A stretch of 64,000 bases of DNA from Lactobacillus johnsonii (GTDB taxonomy: Bacteria; Bacillota; Bacilli; Lactobacillales; Lactobacillaceae), in NCBI RefSeq assembly GCF_014058685.1, contig NZ_CP059055.1, positions 1,054,001 to 1,118,000 of the forward strand, given 5' to 3'. This document shows positions 31,301 through 36,794 of the stretch, one piece after another. The notes beneath the pieces were generated by a model. That model searched no databases and was not told where the DNA came from. It saw only the letters and a program-made list of their open reading frames with translations. Both the position numbers and the translations under genes were made by a program. Within the stretch, counting starts at the first letter, position 1, and the number at the start of each line of letters is the position of its first letter.

Positions 31301-32282
31301 CTGATTGAATTACAATATCACGCTTATTCTTGATCGTAATTTCTGTATATTTCCTATCTGTTTGTTCTGCCAAATTAAGATCTCTAGCAACATTAATAGT
31401 AGTAGCAGTACCATTTTTAATTGCATTAATAAATCCCTTCGCATCATTAACTGTTACTGCATTAGGATCTTCTGGTTCAGCTGCAAGTACTCTAGTTGCC
31501 ACTTTGCTTTCAGTAGCTGCTCGCGTACTAAGGAATGATACATTTAAAACTGCTTCATTTACATTAAACGTATTAGTTGAAACCTCAGTAGTTGCATTCT
31601 CTACTGCGTTTTTTAAATCAGAAGAAGTATTGTCAACTGCTGTTTCTACTTTTTCTTCGTCAGTCTTTGCGGTTTGAGTTTCAGTATTCTTAGTCTCTAC
31701 ACTAGGAGTAGTAGCTTCAGTCTTTACATTTTCTACTACTGCTTTATTAACATCGACCTTAGTATCTGTCTTAGCAGCTGCTTCTTCAGTTTTCTTAGCT
31801 ACATCATCATTTGTAGTATTCTTTGCTTCTACTTCCTTAGTAGCAGCTTCTTCAGTTTTAGCAGTTTCAGTAGTTACAGCTTGCTTTTCATCTGACTTAC
31901 TTTCAGTATTTTCACTACTATTATTAGCTTCGCTAGCCTTATTAGTGGTATCAGCCTTGTAACTAGCAACAACAGTACTGTGACCAAGATTATCAGTTAC
32001 TGTACTTCGAGCTTGATTATTATTTGTTTTATCTTCGTTATTGTGAGTATTAGTATCAGCAGGTTGATTACTGTCTGTTTGTTCTTTATCTTGTGCATTT
32101 GCTACAACAGACTTATTGCCATTATCAACAGTATCAGCAGATGCTTGTTGTCCGTTATATAAACTAAAACTTAACCCGATTAAAACGGATGCAGCTCCCA
32201 CACTAAATTTACGAATTGAGAAACGTTGTTTTTCGTCTCTCATTTTTTTATATTTCATTTCAATATTGTTTTTTGAAACCAT
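19329..32282 (-). CDS. giant LPQTG-anchored adhesin with FIVAR and 38 DUF1542 repeats
   Basis: This is one intact 4317-residue cell-wall protein. The start is the ATG at 32282, behind GGAGG. Order: YSIRK-type signal (FSIRKFSVGAASVLIG) with likely cleavage after QQASA; E/T/K-rich linker to about residue 265; a beta-helix or pectate-lyase-like region about 270-690 with many short N- and G-rich strands; a linker; six FIVAR-like repeats about 830-1275; 38 DUF1542 repeats of 73-81 residues about 1275-4203; linker; LPQTG at 4279-4283; hydrophobic helix; RKKNK tail. The architecture resembles Ebh-type stalk adhesins: a beta-helix head held away from the wall on a helical-bundle fibre. Ligand unknown. 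A divergent LytTR regulator lies upstream. Block duplication of repeats is described separately. Confidence 0.93.
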   Translation of the reverse strand: MVSKNNIEMKYKKMRDEKQRFSIRKFSVGAASVLIGLSFSLYNGQQASADTVDNGNKSVVANAQDKEQTDSNQPADTNTHNNEDKTNNNQARSTVTDNLGHSTVVASYKADTTNKASEANNSSENTESKSDEKQAVTTETAKTEEAATKEVEAKNTTNDDVAKKTEEAAAKTDTKVDVNKAVVENVKTEATTPSVETKNTETQTAKTDEEKVETAVDNTSSDLKNAVENATTEVSTNTFNVNEAVLNVSFLSTRAATESKVATRVLAAEPEDPNAVTVNDAKGFINAIKNGTATTINVARDLNLAEQTDRKYTEITIKNKRDIVIQSDNPEEKRTIDFSGYSFDMDTQNSVTFKDLNIYARSYWGLVYNAGGYTFDNVNFTGSQLIYTKPWINSTLTFKNNITANSVSSYVGPLDGKTRDTQQNGGQQILQFEGGTNQIIFDENSNVTLTTEDANALEIDDGTTTIEAKNGANVTINPHSKGNPENRNGIGTGSIARAIASNANTTINVDKGANLTINTEKASGDSNVAGALYLNSDAKFNVNGNLNINSNGTPSTKNNGYPVYIAGNAAINVGNGGKFNLSATNTGSYSDNLMSISGKGTVKLAPHSNFKISADGTGALTAINLSSGSTFTSDQPDVFTIDLSQNTSTGKSLIKNGTINFSRVKTVATDGTTSEPLGKIDVTYDRVTTYTITSLNEDTVKQVGEGLANKNLIDFVKAGEDVTLSNLHLSKDNVLTGTVASSGSDNPIYVTVTVGGVSTNIPVLNYYTVYTNTNGTVTSNNVDYAAQTASTGGDFSIDLSKLASSLTNDAQVAVTATKDFVEAAQTKSVAALRALNTTTLKELVDAAPAEEAKPSYYNATAEAQGAYTKAITAGKNILDNPNNYDQVDVDNAVTAIQNAQKALTGEPTNKTELQDAINQASTVESSDNYTNADSNLQKAYTDAISAGQKVLSNDNATQTEVDNALTTINNAKDALNGDAKKAASKEALQKAVDEAPTVKSDDAAYYNGSAEAKTAYDNAITAGQTVLDNPDATATQITDALNAINTAKGNLKGEATDKAALQTAVDNSATVKESNNYTNADQTQKTAYDKAVTAAQTVLDKTNATQAEVNQALQDLEIANRNLNGDAKTEAANKAALEAAVKDAPNVRNTPAYYNGSEETQTAYNNAITAGQTVLNEANPSASEVKNALDAINAAKDNLKGKATNTEALETALTNANNAKETGNYTNADQANQEALNNAIIAGQEILKNTSATQAQVDSAAKAITDAISGLNGDTNLANAKTAATEDIQKALDTKTTEITDATNIDQATKDQLIADAKKAAEDANTAINQSTDTDTVNTAKTEGIANINKVTVPSLADAKTKAAKEIDQALTDKTKEINNAENIDQTTKDQLIKEATDAANTAKDAIEKSTTNDEATKAGQAGVDAITNVKVPSVTDSQNAAKEVIDDALNAKTKEINDANNIDQTTKDQLIKEATDAANKAKEAIDKATTADAIKTAQDEGTTNINNVTVPSLEDAKKAANKAVDDALTAQTEVINKANNLSDAEKKDLIDQVTAEANKAKENIETATTNNEAAQAGQAGVDAIKKIVPTSLDTVKSDANKAIDDALTKKLEEINSANDLTTDEKTALTQEANTAADKAKEEITNATTNDAVIEAQNNGVTAIDGIKVPTESAVKEAAKQAVADAATAKNQAIDASNLTDEEKAALKQKVTDAQNAADQAIDNATTNAAVTEAQTNGIKAINGIEVTTSTVKEAAKKAVADAATAKNNAIDASNLTDEEKAALKQKVTDAQNAADQAIDNATTNVAVTEAQTNGVNAINGIEVPTTSATKEHAITDLNAAVDDAKKAIDQDSNLTDEEKQAAKDQIDRDATKAQEAINNAKTNDDVKKAGDAGTLAIDKDVANAAIDNAVAGKKAEISKTPLTDEEKTALNNEVDQKAQEAKEAINNATTPEAVTTAQDSGVNNINETSVPSESAAKQAAKEAVAKAVDEKNAAIDSSNLTEEEKEALKQKVTEAQTAADQAIDNATTNAGVTEAQTNGVNAINGIEVPNKSDAKEQAITDLNTAVDNAKKAIDQDSNLTDEEKQAAKDQIDADAKNAQDAINNAKTNDDVKKAAYDGTLAIDKDVANAAIDNAVAGKKAEISNSSLTDEEKTALNNEVDQKANSAKDAINNATTPEAVTTAQGNGIKNINATSVPTTSTAKEAAKKAVAEAAEAKNSAIDSSNLTDEEKAALKQKVTEAQNGADHAIDNATTNAAVTEAKDNGISAIDGIEVPITSATKEQAITDLNTAVDDAKKTIDQDNNLTDEQKQAAKDQIDSDAKTAQDAINNAKTDNDVNNAVNSGKVAINKDVANAAIDNAVAGKLKELQDPLTTEEKQAYTDLINSEATNAKQNIANATTVEAVTTAQTNGVNEITNTEIPTTSSAKEKAIAAINDALQTKTDEINNASNINTQEKTDLINQATEAANAAKNNINNATTNADVDTAQIKGEKAIADVTVPNLSDVKKESIDLINKALDAKTNEINNASNLSQDEKQGLINDATNAATEAINNVNQAQTNDDAKAAATTGVQNIENITIPTLDEAKKNANQAIDDALNSKVNEINNASNLNETEKQKLVDQANEAATTAKNNVEKATTNDDARDAANAGIDNIKGITFTSLEDAKNAANTAIDNALQVKTDEINNASNLSTEEKQDLINQASEVAKNAKDNINNATTNDAVTEAQNKGIADIANVTVPSLDQVKQDAINAIKQVQDAKNKQISAASNLSTEEQKELSDQVDKIANDAIAQINDSSTTTNDAVTATRDDAIKQITDLFIPTLDGAQTDALNAIESAKNAKLNDINNATHLTDQEKQALVDQTNKVADDATKEIKAAQTNDAVKSAETAGLDNINNIAIPTLVQKQQEAIEELNVARDAKSSAIDNATDLTTDEKNSLKDKVQAEYSNAVSNITSATTDEAVTTAKENGIAAIKDIQIPTKSPAKEQATSDLNTAVDEAKNAIDQDNNLTDEEKQAAKDQIDSDAKKAQEAIDNATTDDEVNTAVDNGKLAIDKDVANAAIDNAVSGKKNEISKSLLTDEEKAALNDEVDEKAQAAKDAINNAITPEAVSTAQENGIKKINDTEVPTESAAKEAAKKAVAEAAEAKNNAIDSSNLTAEEKAALKQEVTEAQNAADRAIDAATTNTAVTEAQDKGVKAIDNVTVPTESAAKEAAKKAVAEVAEAKNNAIDSSNLTAEEKAALKQEVAEAQNAANTTIDNATTNAAVTEAEDNGIKAINSIEVPTKSDAKEQATSALNTAVDEAKKAIDQDSNLTDEEKQAAKDQIDSDAKKAQEAIDNAKTNDDVKKTIDDGTLAIDKDVANAAIANAVAGKKAEISKSPLTAEEKTALNNEVDQKAQDAKESINNATTPEAVTTAQENGIQNINNTEVPTESAAKEAAKKAVAEAADAKNNAIDSSNLTAEEKAALKQEVSDAQSAADQAIDNATTNAAVTEAQNNGIDKINSIKVSDKSAAKEQATTDLNNQVDEAKKAIDQDNNLTDEEKQAAKDQIDSDAKKAQDAIDNAKTNDDVKKAVDDGKLVIDKDVANAAIDNAVAGKLKEINDSLTNEEKQAYTDLINNEADNAKQKIAEATTPEEVTRAQEEGVKDINNINVPTTSPAKDVANAAIDQALKNKEDEINNATNISSEEKADLIKQATEAATTAKDNINNATTNSEVETAQVDGEKAIADVTVPGLSDIKKESIDLINKALNEKQDEINNASNLSQDEKQELIDQAKKVATEAIDEINNAQTNNEAKQAADTGVKNIENVSIPSIEDAKKNATQAIDDALNSKKNEINNASNLPDSEKTDLINQATEIANAAKDAINSATTNTAVETAEDKGVADINNIHFTNLEDSKNAANSAIEDALNTKKDEINNASNLSDSEKAKLINQATEIAKVAKDAINNATTNTAVTAAENKGIEDIANVNVPSLSETKQAAIDAIKQVQKAKNSQIEEAKNLSADEQKNLIDQVNKIAQDAINKLNDSATTTNEVITDTRDKAIDKITNLFIPTLDSVQKDAQEAINSAKEAKIEEINKADNLTDQMRQNLIDQVDQVADKATKAINNAQTNDDVKEAEIKGLEDIDSIKVPSLVESKDDAIKEINDALKKKTDEINAADLDQKQKDELISQITDIATETKTKVFNATTNAEVDAEAEAGIKAIEAVKIPARTANNSNTESHDSSTNVTPDHHNEENNTAQNTNQVSTNTESESKEQTVITNSVQPKRNAVRHKNGSPVNKKATLPQTGKKDNSNLTLAGAALLGLAGVFSLFGLGDKRKKNK
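19899..23345 (-). repeat. DUF1542 super-repeat copy B (repeats 23-37)
   Basis: Fifteen consecutive repeats (about residues 2980-4128) match copy A one for one, apart from one extra AAKEAAKKAVAE unit. The length difference from copy A is 234 nt, exactly one 78-residue repeat. Confidence 0.85.
23586..26798 (-). repeat. DUF1542 super-repeat copy A (repeats 8-21)
   Basis: Fourteen consecutive DUF1542 repeats (about residues 1829-2899) correspond in order to repeats 23-37 further downstream. Landmarks are VANAAIDNAVAGKLKE at the eighth position, SDVKKESIDLINKAL, the TTTN-bearing repeat ending LFIPTL, and DGAQTDALNAIE. Confidence 0.85.
28458..29790 (-). repeat. six FIVAR-like repeats in alternating types
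   Basis: Repeats of about 73 residues end in LTGE, LNGD, LKGE, LNGD, LKGK and LNGD. Odd repeats carry a YYN motif and even repeats NYTNAD, giving an A-B-A-B-A-B order. This implies growth by two-repeat units. Confidence 0.85.
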
Positions 32283-32758
32283 ATTTTCCTCCAACTTCAA
32301 AATTTAAGTTTGTTTAATTAGACAAGTTATTTATTTAAATTAGCTTAAATTTTAAATCTATTTAACCTTACTTTTATCATCCCTTTTACTACTTAACATA
32401 AATGCTCCTCATCACTGTTAATGTACTATTATCTAAAATTAATTACAAGTGATATAGTAACACTTAATCTTTTCTTATTCTATACTCTTAGATAATTTAT
32501 ATGACTTTCTTTAGAATTAAATCTTCCTATAAATAGTATTGTGCTAATAAGCATATTGCATAATATTTAATTAATAATTTTATTAGTGCGTAATATTATT
32601 TCATTTAAATAACAAAAAGGGTCAACACTTGCTTTCGTAATTTTATATTTTTGAAATCAAAATATTATTACCGATTAAAAGTCAATTTCGACCGATGACT
32701 GATAAAACAAAGTAAAAATCTCCTATATCGATATAATTTAACTTGAAAGGAGTAAGAA
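32283..32758. promoter_or_regulatory. long divergent intergenic region between adhesin and LytTR gene
   Basis: This stretch is very AT-rich and carries the control regions of two divergent transcripts. Toward the LytTR gene there is TATAAT at 32732-32737 without a good -35, preceded by the direct repeat listed separately. Toward the adhesin I see only a weak TTGACC-17-GAAATA (32592-32620 on the minus strand), so its promoter is unsettled. Two near copies of TGCRTAATATT lie 30 nt apart (32558-32567, 32588-32597), of unknown meaning. Confidence 0.5.
32670..32699 (+). promoter_or_regulatory. candidate LytTR-binding direct repeat
   Basis: ACCGATTA (32670) and ACCGATGA (32691) lie 21 bp apart start to start, two helical turns. 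They end about 10 bp upstream of the expected -35 position of a promoter with TATAAT at 32732. Known LytTR sites are pairs of 9-bp imperfect direct repeats near ACCGTTNAT spaced 21-22 bp, so spacing and most bases agree. Confidence 0.55.
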
Positions 32759-33193
32759 ATGAAATTTAAGTTATTTATTAATCCAAACAGTCAGGAAATT
32801 GTCGAAGCTACCGTCCATCGAAAAAGTGATTTTTCTACTCAATTAGAGCAATTCGTTTTATCAAATGGCAATTCAAATATAATACCTGCCTATGATGACA
32901 AAGATTTAATTATGCTTAACTTAGACAATATTATGATGTTTACAATTATTGAAAATAAGGTTTTTGCTATCTGCAATAAGAAGCAATACCACATCAGAAA
33001 AAGACTCTACCAAATAGAAGAGACCCTCCCCACTAATTTTTGGCGTATCAATAAGTCTACTATTATAAATCGCTTTTATATCGATGAATTTAAAGAAACA
33101 AAAACTTCTGGGGTAAATGTCATTATGACAAATGGATTAAGCGACTATGTTTCAAGACGTTGTTTTTCTAAAATTAGGAAGGAACTGAATTAA
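32759..33193 (+). CDS. LytTR-family transcriptional regulator without receiver domain
   Basis: The 144-residue protein ends in a LytTR DNA-binding domain (about residues 45-143). Landmarks are LDNIMMFTIIENKVFAI, the RLYQIEETLPTNFWRINKSTIIN stretch split between strand and turn, and DYVSRRCFSKIRKEL. The N-terminal 45 residues are not a phospho-receiver. AAGGAG precedes the ATG. The DUF3021 membrane gene follows after 1 nt. This is the gene order of LytTR regulatory systems, in which a membrane protein restrains the regulator (for example HdrRM and BrsRM of Streptococcus mutans). Autoactivation through the upstream direct repeat is inferred. Confidence 0.9.
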   Translation: MKFKLFINPNSQEIVEATVHRKSDFSTQLEQFVLSNGNSNIIPAYDDKDLIMLNLDNIMMFTIIENKVFAICNKKQYHIRKRLYQIEETLPTNFWRINKSTIINRFYIDEFKETKTSGVNVIMTNGLSDYVSRRCFSKIRKELN

Positions 33194-33194
33194 A

Positions 33195-33608
33195 ATGAAA
33201 GATTTTATCAAAAATTTTATTAAAAGCGGCCTAAAAGCTGCAGGCTTTGGCCCCTTAATTCTTGTGATTTTTTATTATATTTATTCTTTTACCATTAACT
33301 TCCATACTATTTCGATTCAAAACGTAAATAAAAATATTCTTTCCAGTTTATTACTAGCCTTTATCGCAGGAGGTATCAGCGCAGTCTTTAAAGTTGAAAA
33401 AATCTCTCTTGGACTTGCAACTATGATTGATGCGATTGTAATTTACATTGACTACCTTCTCTTTTATGTTTTTAATAATTGGATAGAGTTACAACTTATC
33501 CCATTTCTAGTTTTTACCGCACTGTATATCATCGGGTACGTAATTATTTGGTTCTGTATCTACCATCAAGTAAAAATCCAGGTAAAGCAGTTAAATAATA
33601 AATTATAA
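33195..33608 (+). CDS. DUF3021-family membrane protein, partner of the LytTR regulator
   Basis: The 137-residue protein has four hydrophobic helices (about 15-35, 45-62, 70-92 and 100-125) and short tails, matching DUF3021. Such proteins sit next to receiver-less LytTR regulators and are thought to hold them inactive at the membrane. It begins 2 nt after the regulator's stop and shares its transcript. The signal is unknown. Confidence 0.85.
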   Translation: MKDFIKNFIKSGLKAAGFGPLILVIFYYIYSFTINFHTISIQNVNKNILSSLLLAFIAGGISAVFKVEKISLGLATMIDAIVIYIDYLLFYVFNNWIELQLIPFLVFTALYIIGYVIIWFCIYHQVKIQVKQLNNKL

Positions 33609-33611
33609 AAA

Positions 33612-33653
33612 GAAGCAGACCACTACCATAATTAACGGTAATGATCTGCTTTT
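33612..33653. terminator. bidirectional terminator between DUF3021 and alsD
   Basis: An imperfect stem pairs AGCAGAC..CTACC with GGTAAT.ATCTGCT, with T-rich tracts on both strands. It serves convergent genes. Confidence 0.8.
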
Positions 33654-34370
33654 TTATCCTTCCGCCTTTTGGATTTGATCATGCATATCAGCAATATCCA
33701 AATCTTTGTTCAAAAATTCTTGGTTATCCATTGGCAAATGTTGCTCAATAGTAGTAAATGGTTGTAAATAAACAGTTGCTTCTTTTATCTTAAAGTCTAA
33801 TAAGTGCCCACCAATTGACTTATTATCTGCTAAAAAATGCAAATGGTATCCAGCAGCTGCCATTCCTTGGAACATCTTCGGTGCAAAGTAACCTATGACT
33901 GTACCAGAAACATCAGTAGATTCAAAAACAGCTTGTTCATCTGCTACCTGCAATAAAGTCTTGTAAGGCCTTGTCTGCTTTTCAACTACTCTTGTTTTAA
34001 CAGTTGAAAAAATTCCCACAATTTTAACTGCGAAAAAGACATTTTTATAAGGGTAATCAACTAGAATTTTATCTTCTAATTCTTTTTGAGTTAAATTTTC
34101 GACCTTAAAACTATCTTTTATCTCTTCAAAGTGAACTGTCGCAAATGGGACCTTTTCTTCTGGTTTTAAGATTCTAATTTCACCATTGCTTTGAGCTAAA
34201 TACGGTACATGATCAAGTAAAATCATTTCACCATCAAGGCCGCTAGCTGTTCCAATGCCCCAGTCACCGTGTTTTAACAGATCTGCAACTGTCATTGTCC
34301 CTTCAAACAATCCTGGCACCAGCATCCCCAAAGTACCATGTTGATAAACCTTGCTTTCATATTTTGCCAT
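33654..34370 (-). CDS. alsD: alpha-acetolactate decarboxylase
   Basis: The enzyme converts 2-acetolactate to acetoin. From the ATG at 34370 (MAKYESKVYQ, GGAAGG site) it has 238 residues. The zinc ligands are the histidines in YHLHFLAD and GGHLLDF near residues 180-195. An upstream ATG at 34388 overlaps the alsS stop as TAATG and would add six residues, so coupling with alsS is possible either way. It is the second gene of an acetoin operon that disposes of pyruvate without acidification. Confidence 0.94.
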   Translation of the reverse strand: MAKYESKVYQHGTLGMLVPGLFEGTMTVADLLKHGDWGIGTASGLDGEMILLDHVPYLAQSNGEIRILKPEEKVPFATVHFEEIKDSFKVENLTQKELEDKILVDYPYKNVFFAVKIVGIFSTVKTRVVEKQTRPYKTLLQVADEQAVFESTDVSGTVIGYFAPKMFQGMAAAGYHLHFLADNKSIGGHLLDFKIKEATVYLQPFTTIEQHLPMDNQEFLNKDLDIADMHDQIQKAEG

Positions 34371-34387
34371 AATTTTTCTACCTTCCA

Positions 34388-36067
34388 TTAATGCAGTTGA
34401 TCCTCTAAGATTGTCTTTCCTAATTCTTGATTAAAACTGTAATCAACTGGTATATCAACCACAGTTGGACCATCTTCCTTAAAGGCCTTATCCAAAATCC
34501 TATCTAAGTCAGCTGCTTTCTCTACACGGTAACCCTTAGCACCAAAGCTTTCTGCATATTTAACAAAGTCTACAGGGCCAAATTTAACAGCTGCTGAATC
34601 GCCATACTTTAATTCTTCTTGGAATTTAACCATGTCATAATTTCCATCATTCCAGATAATATGGACAATATTCAAACCTAATCGAACAGCAGTCTCTAAA
34701 TCTTGTGAGGAGAACATGAAGCCTCCATCCCCAGAAACAGAAACAATTTTTGTATTTGGTCTTACCAAAGCTGCTGCGACCGCCCAAGGAAGAGCAACTC
34801 CAAGTGTTTGCATTCCGTTACTAAAAAGCAAATGACGTGGTTCATAACTTCTAAAGTGCCGTGCCATCCAGATGTAAAAACTACCAACATCCACTGTTAC
34901 CGTCATGTCATCGGTAACTCGGTCTTGTAGGGCCTGGATAATACTTAGGGGATGACTTTTCACTTGATCTTTAGTCACAGCAGGTGGTGTATCACGTTTT
35001 TGCAAAGTTTTACGTAATGAATCAAGATACTCTTTAGATTCATTCGGCATGGAATAGCCCTTCATATAGGGTAAGAGGAAGTCTAAAGTTTGAGAAATAT
35101 CTCCAACCAATTCTCGCTCAGGCTGATAATTTTTATCAATTTCTGCCCGCATCGAATCAATTACAACAATATTCGCGCTTCGATCAGAATTCCAGTTTCG
35201 AGGCTCATATTCAATTGGATCATAACCAATTGCAATAACCAGATCACTCTTTTTAAGCAATTGATCACCCGGTTGGTTTCTAAACAAACCTACACGACCG
35301 AAGAAATCATCCTCTAATTCACGTGGGATAATTCCAGCACCTTGAAAAGTTTCAACTACAGGTAAATGAGTTTCCGCAATTAAACGTCTGATAGCTCTGG
35401 TAGTTTCTGGATCAGATGCCCGCATTCCTAACAAAAGTACAGGAAGCTTTGCGGCTTTAATACGCTGTGAAAGTAAAGTTGATTCAATTGGACTAGCTGG
35501 TCCTAACTTTGGCGGCTCAAGTGGTGCAATCACGCTCGTCTTTACTTCTGCATCAGTTACATCTTGTGGAACAGAAACAAAACTTGCCCCTTGCTTAGAT
35601 GCCTCTGCTTCTTGATATGCGTTAGCAATCACCTCAGAAATATTCTCAGGCTCTTGAACTTCGGCACTATATTTAGTAATCGGAGCAAATAAAGCTGCAT
35701 TTTTCATACTTTGGTGAGTTAAACGCAGAAGATCTGTTCGCTGCACTTGGCCGGAAATAGCTAGTACGGGATCACCTTCTGCTGTAGCAGTTACTAAGCC
35801 AGTTGCTAAATTTGATGCACCCGGCCCTGAAGTAGTAAGGACAACACCGGGTTTTCCTGTAATCCTTCCTACTCCAGCCGCCATGAAGGCCGCATTTTGT
35901 TCGTGCCGCGTTAAAACAAATTTAGGCGTACGTGGATCTTTAGAATGTTCAAGTAATTCAAATACTCGATCAATTTTGGCACCTGGAATTCCAAAGACAA
36001 ATTTAACATCATGATTAATTAAGCTATCAACAATTGCATTTGCACCGTAATATTTTTCTTCTGCCAC
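34388..36067 (-). CDS. alsS: acetolactate synthase, catabolic
   Basis: This thiamine-diphosphate enzyme condenses two pyruvates to 2-acetolactate. It has 559 residues and a GTG start with AAGGAAG upstream. The conserved Glu lies in [12 protein letters not shown] near residue 54, and the ThDP/Mg motif is [15 protein letters not shown] through WNDGNYDMV near 430-465. Its pairing with alsD and absence of a regulatory subunit favour the catabolic type over an anabolic IlvB. A good promoter lies upstream. Confidence 0.94.
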   Translation of the reverse strand: MAEEKYYGANAIVDSLINHDVKFVFGIPGAKIDRVFELLEHSKDPRTPKFVLTRHEQNAAFMAAGVGRITGKPGVVLTTSGPGASNLATGLVTATAEGDPVLAISGQVQRTDLLRLTHQSMKNAALFAPITKYSAEVQEPENISEVIANAYQEAEASKQGASFVSVPQDVTDAEVKTSVIAPLEPPKLGPASPIESTLLSQRIKAAKLPVLLLGMRASDPETTRAIRRLIAETHLPVVETFQGAGIIPRELEDDFFGRVGLFRNQPGDQLLKKSDLVIAIGYDPIEYEPRNWNSDRSANIVVIDSMRAEIDKNYQPERELVGDISQTLDFLLPYMKGYSMPNESKEYLDSLRKTLQKRDTPPAVTKDQVKSHPLSIIQALQDRVTDDMTVTVDVGSFYIWMARHFRSYEPRHLLFSNGMQTLGVALPWAVAAALVRPNTKIVSVSGDGGFMFSSQDLETAVRLGLNIVHIIWNDGNYDMVKFQEELKYGDSAAVKFGPVDFVKYAESFGAKGYRVEKAADLDRILDKAFKEDGPTVVDIPVDYSFNQELGKTILEDQLH

Positions 36068-36117
36068 AGCAATCTTCCTTCTTCCAATATAGGTTGTATA
36101 TCTACTTACAAATTAAA

Positions 36118-36146
36118 AGTATACTTACAAGCCAACATACTTTCAA
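36118..36146 (-). promoter_or_regulatory. promoter of alsS-alsD
   Basis: On the minus strand TTGAAA (36141-36146) is followed after 17 nt by TATACT (36118-36123). TACTTACAA occurs twice on the plus strand, at 36103-36111 and 36122-36130. The first also forms TTGTA-8-TACAA (36094-36111), a possible operator between promoter and gene. Confidence 0.7.
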
Positions 36147-36255
36147 GTAAATATAATTATAGAAAACTTCGAATCAAATACTTCTAATATAGATATATCA
36201 CAAATCCATTCTATAATAGAACTTGAATAAAAATAAATTTAAGTGAGGAATAGAC

Positions 36256-36714
36256 ATGGTTAGTATCTTAAATAATCAAACTAGTAATGAAGAATTCTTA
36301 GAATTTGCGACTAATGAAGTTCACAATGTTGATGTTGCTACGACACATCATGGTGCACCTTCTGCTCAAGTCTGTGATCTAGTTTTGAATAAAAATGGTA
36401 AGCTCTACATTGTTACCTCTAGTCAAAATCCATTCTTTCAAGATTTGATCCATCAACCTAAGGTGATTATTAATGGGTACAAAGGAGATGGCACGATGGA
36501 TTCATGTGGATTTTCAATCCGGGGAATAATTAAAAATGTCGAACATGAATATATTGACGAGATTTTTGAAAAAAATGATTATTTAAATGAAATATATGCA
36601 GATGATATTGAAGGGGCAAAAGAAGATCTGCGGGTTTTAGAAATTACACCAAAAGAAGCAGCCTACTTAGATCATCGTACTCACCCTATTTTTACAAGAA
36701 AATTCGAATTTTAA
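36256..36714 (+). CDS. pyridoxamine 5'-phosphate oxidase family (split-barrel flavin-binding) protein
   Basis: The 152-residue protein has the split-barrel fold (GAPSAQVCDLVLNKNGKLYIVTSS; VIINGYKGDGTMDSCGFSIRGII). Members bind FMN, FAD, F420 or haem. This short stand-alone type is often annotated as a general stress or pyridoxamine-oxidase-like protein, and the reaction is not predictable. AGTGAGGAATAG precedes the ATG. Its promoter region is shared back to back with alsS. Confidence 0.8.
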   Translation: MVSILNNQTSNEEFLEFATNEVHNVDVATTHHGAPSAQVCDLVLNKNGKLYIVTSSQNPFFQDLIHQPKVIINGYKGDGTMDSCGFSIRGIIKNVEHEYIDEIFEKNDYLNEIYADDIEGAKEDLRVLEITPKEAAYLDHRTHPIFTRKFEF

Positions 36715-36750
36715 TTAATCATTTTTTCCACATAACTAAATAAGTAAATA

Positions 36751-36786
36751 AAAATGGATAGGTTTCTTTTCCCCTATCCATTTTTT
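36751..36786. terminator. bidirectional terminator
   Basis: A 12-bp stem (AAAATGGATAGG with CCTATCCATTTT) has T residues following on the plus strand and A/T tracts on the other. It separates convergent genes. Confidence 0.9.
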
Positions 36787-36794
36787 AATATGGT

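Noticed and set aside
19329-32282. Many open reading frames on the plus strand and in other frames across the adhesin gene
   Set aside because: They arise from the biased, repetitive codons of the real gene, recur at each repeat and lack ribosome binding sites.
32558-32597. Near repeat of TGCRTAATATT 30 bp apart in the adhesin control region
   Set aside because: AT-rich and short; it could be chance, so it is noted in the intergenic entry but not claimed as an operator.
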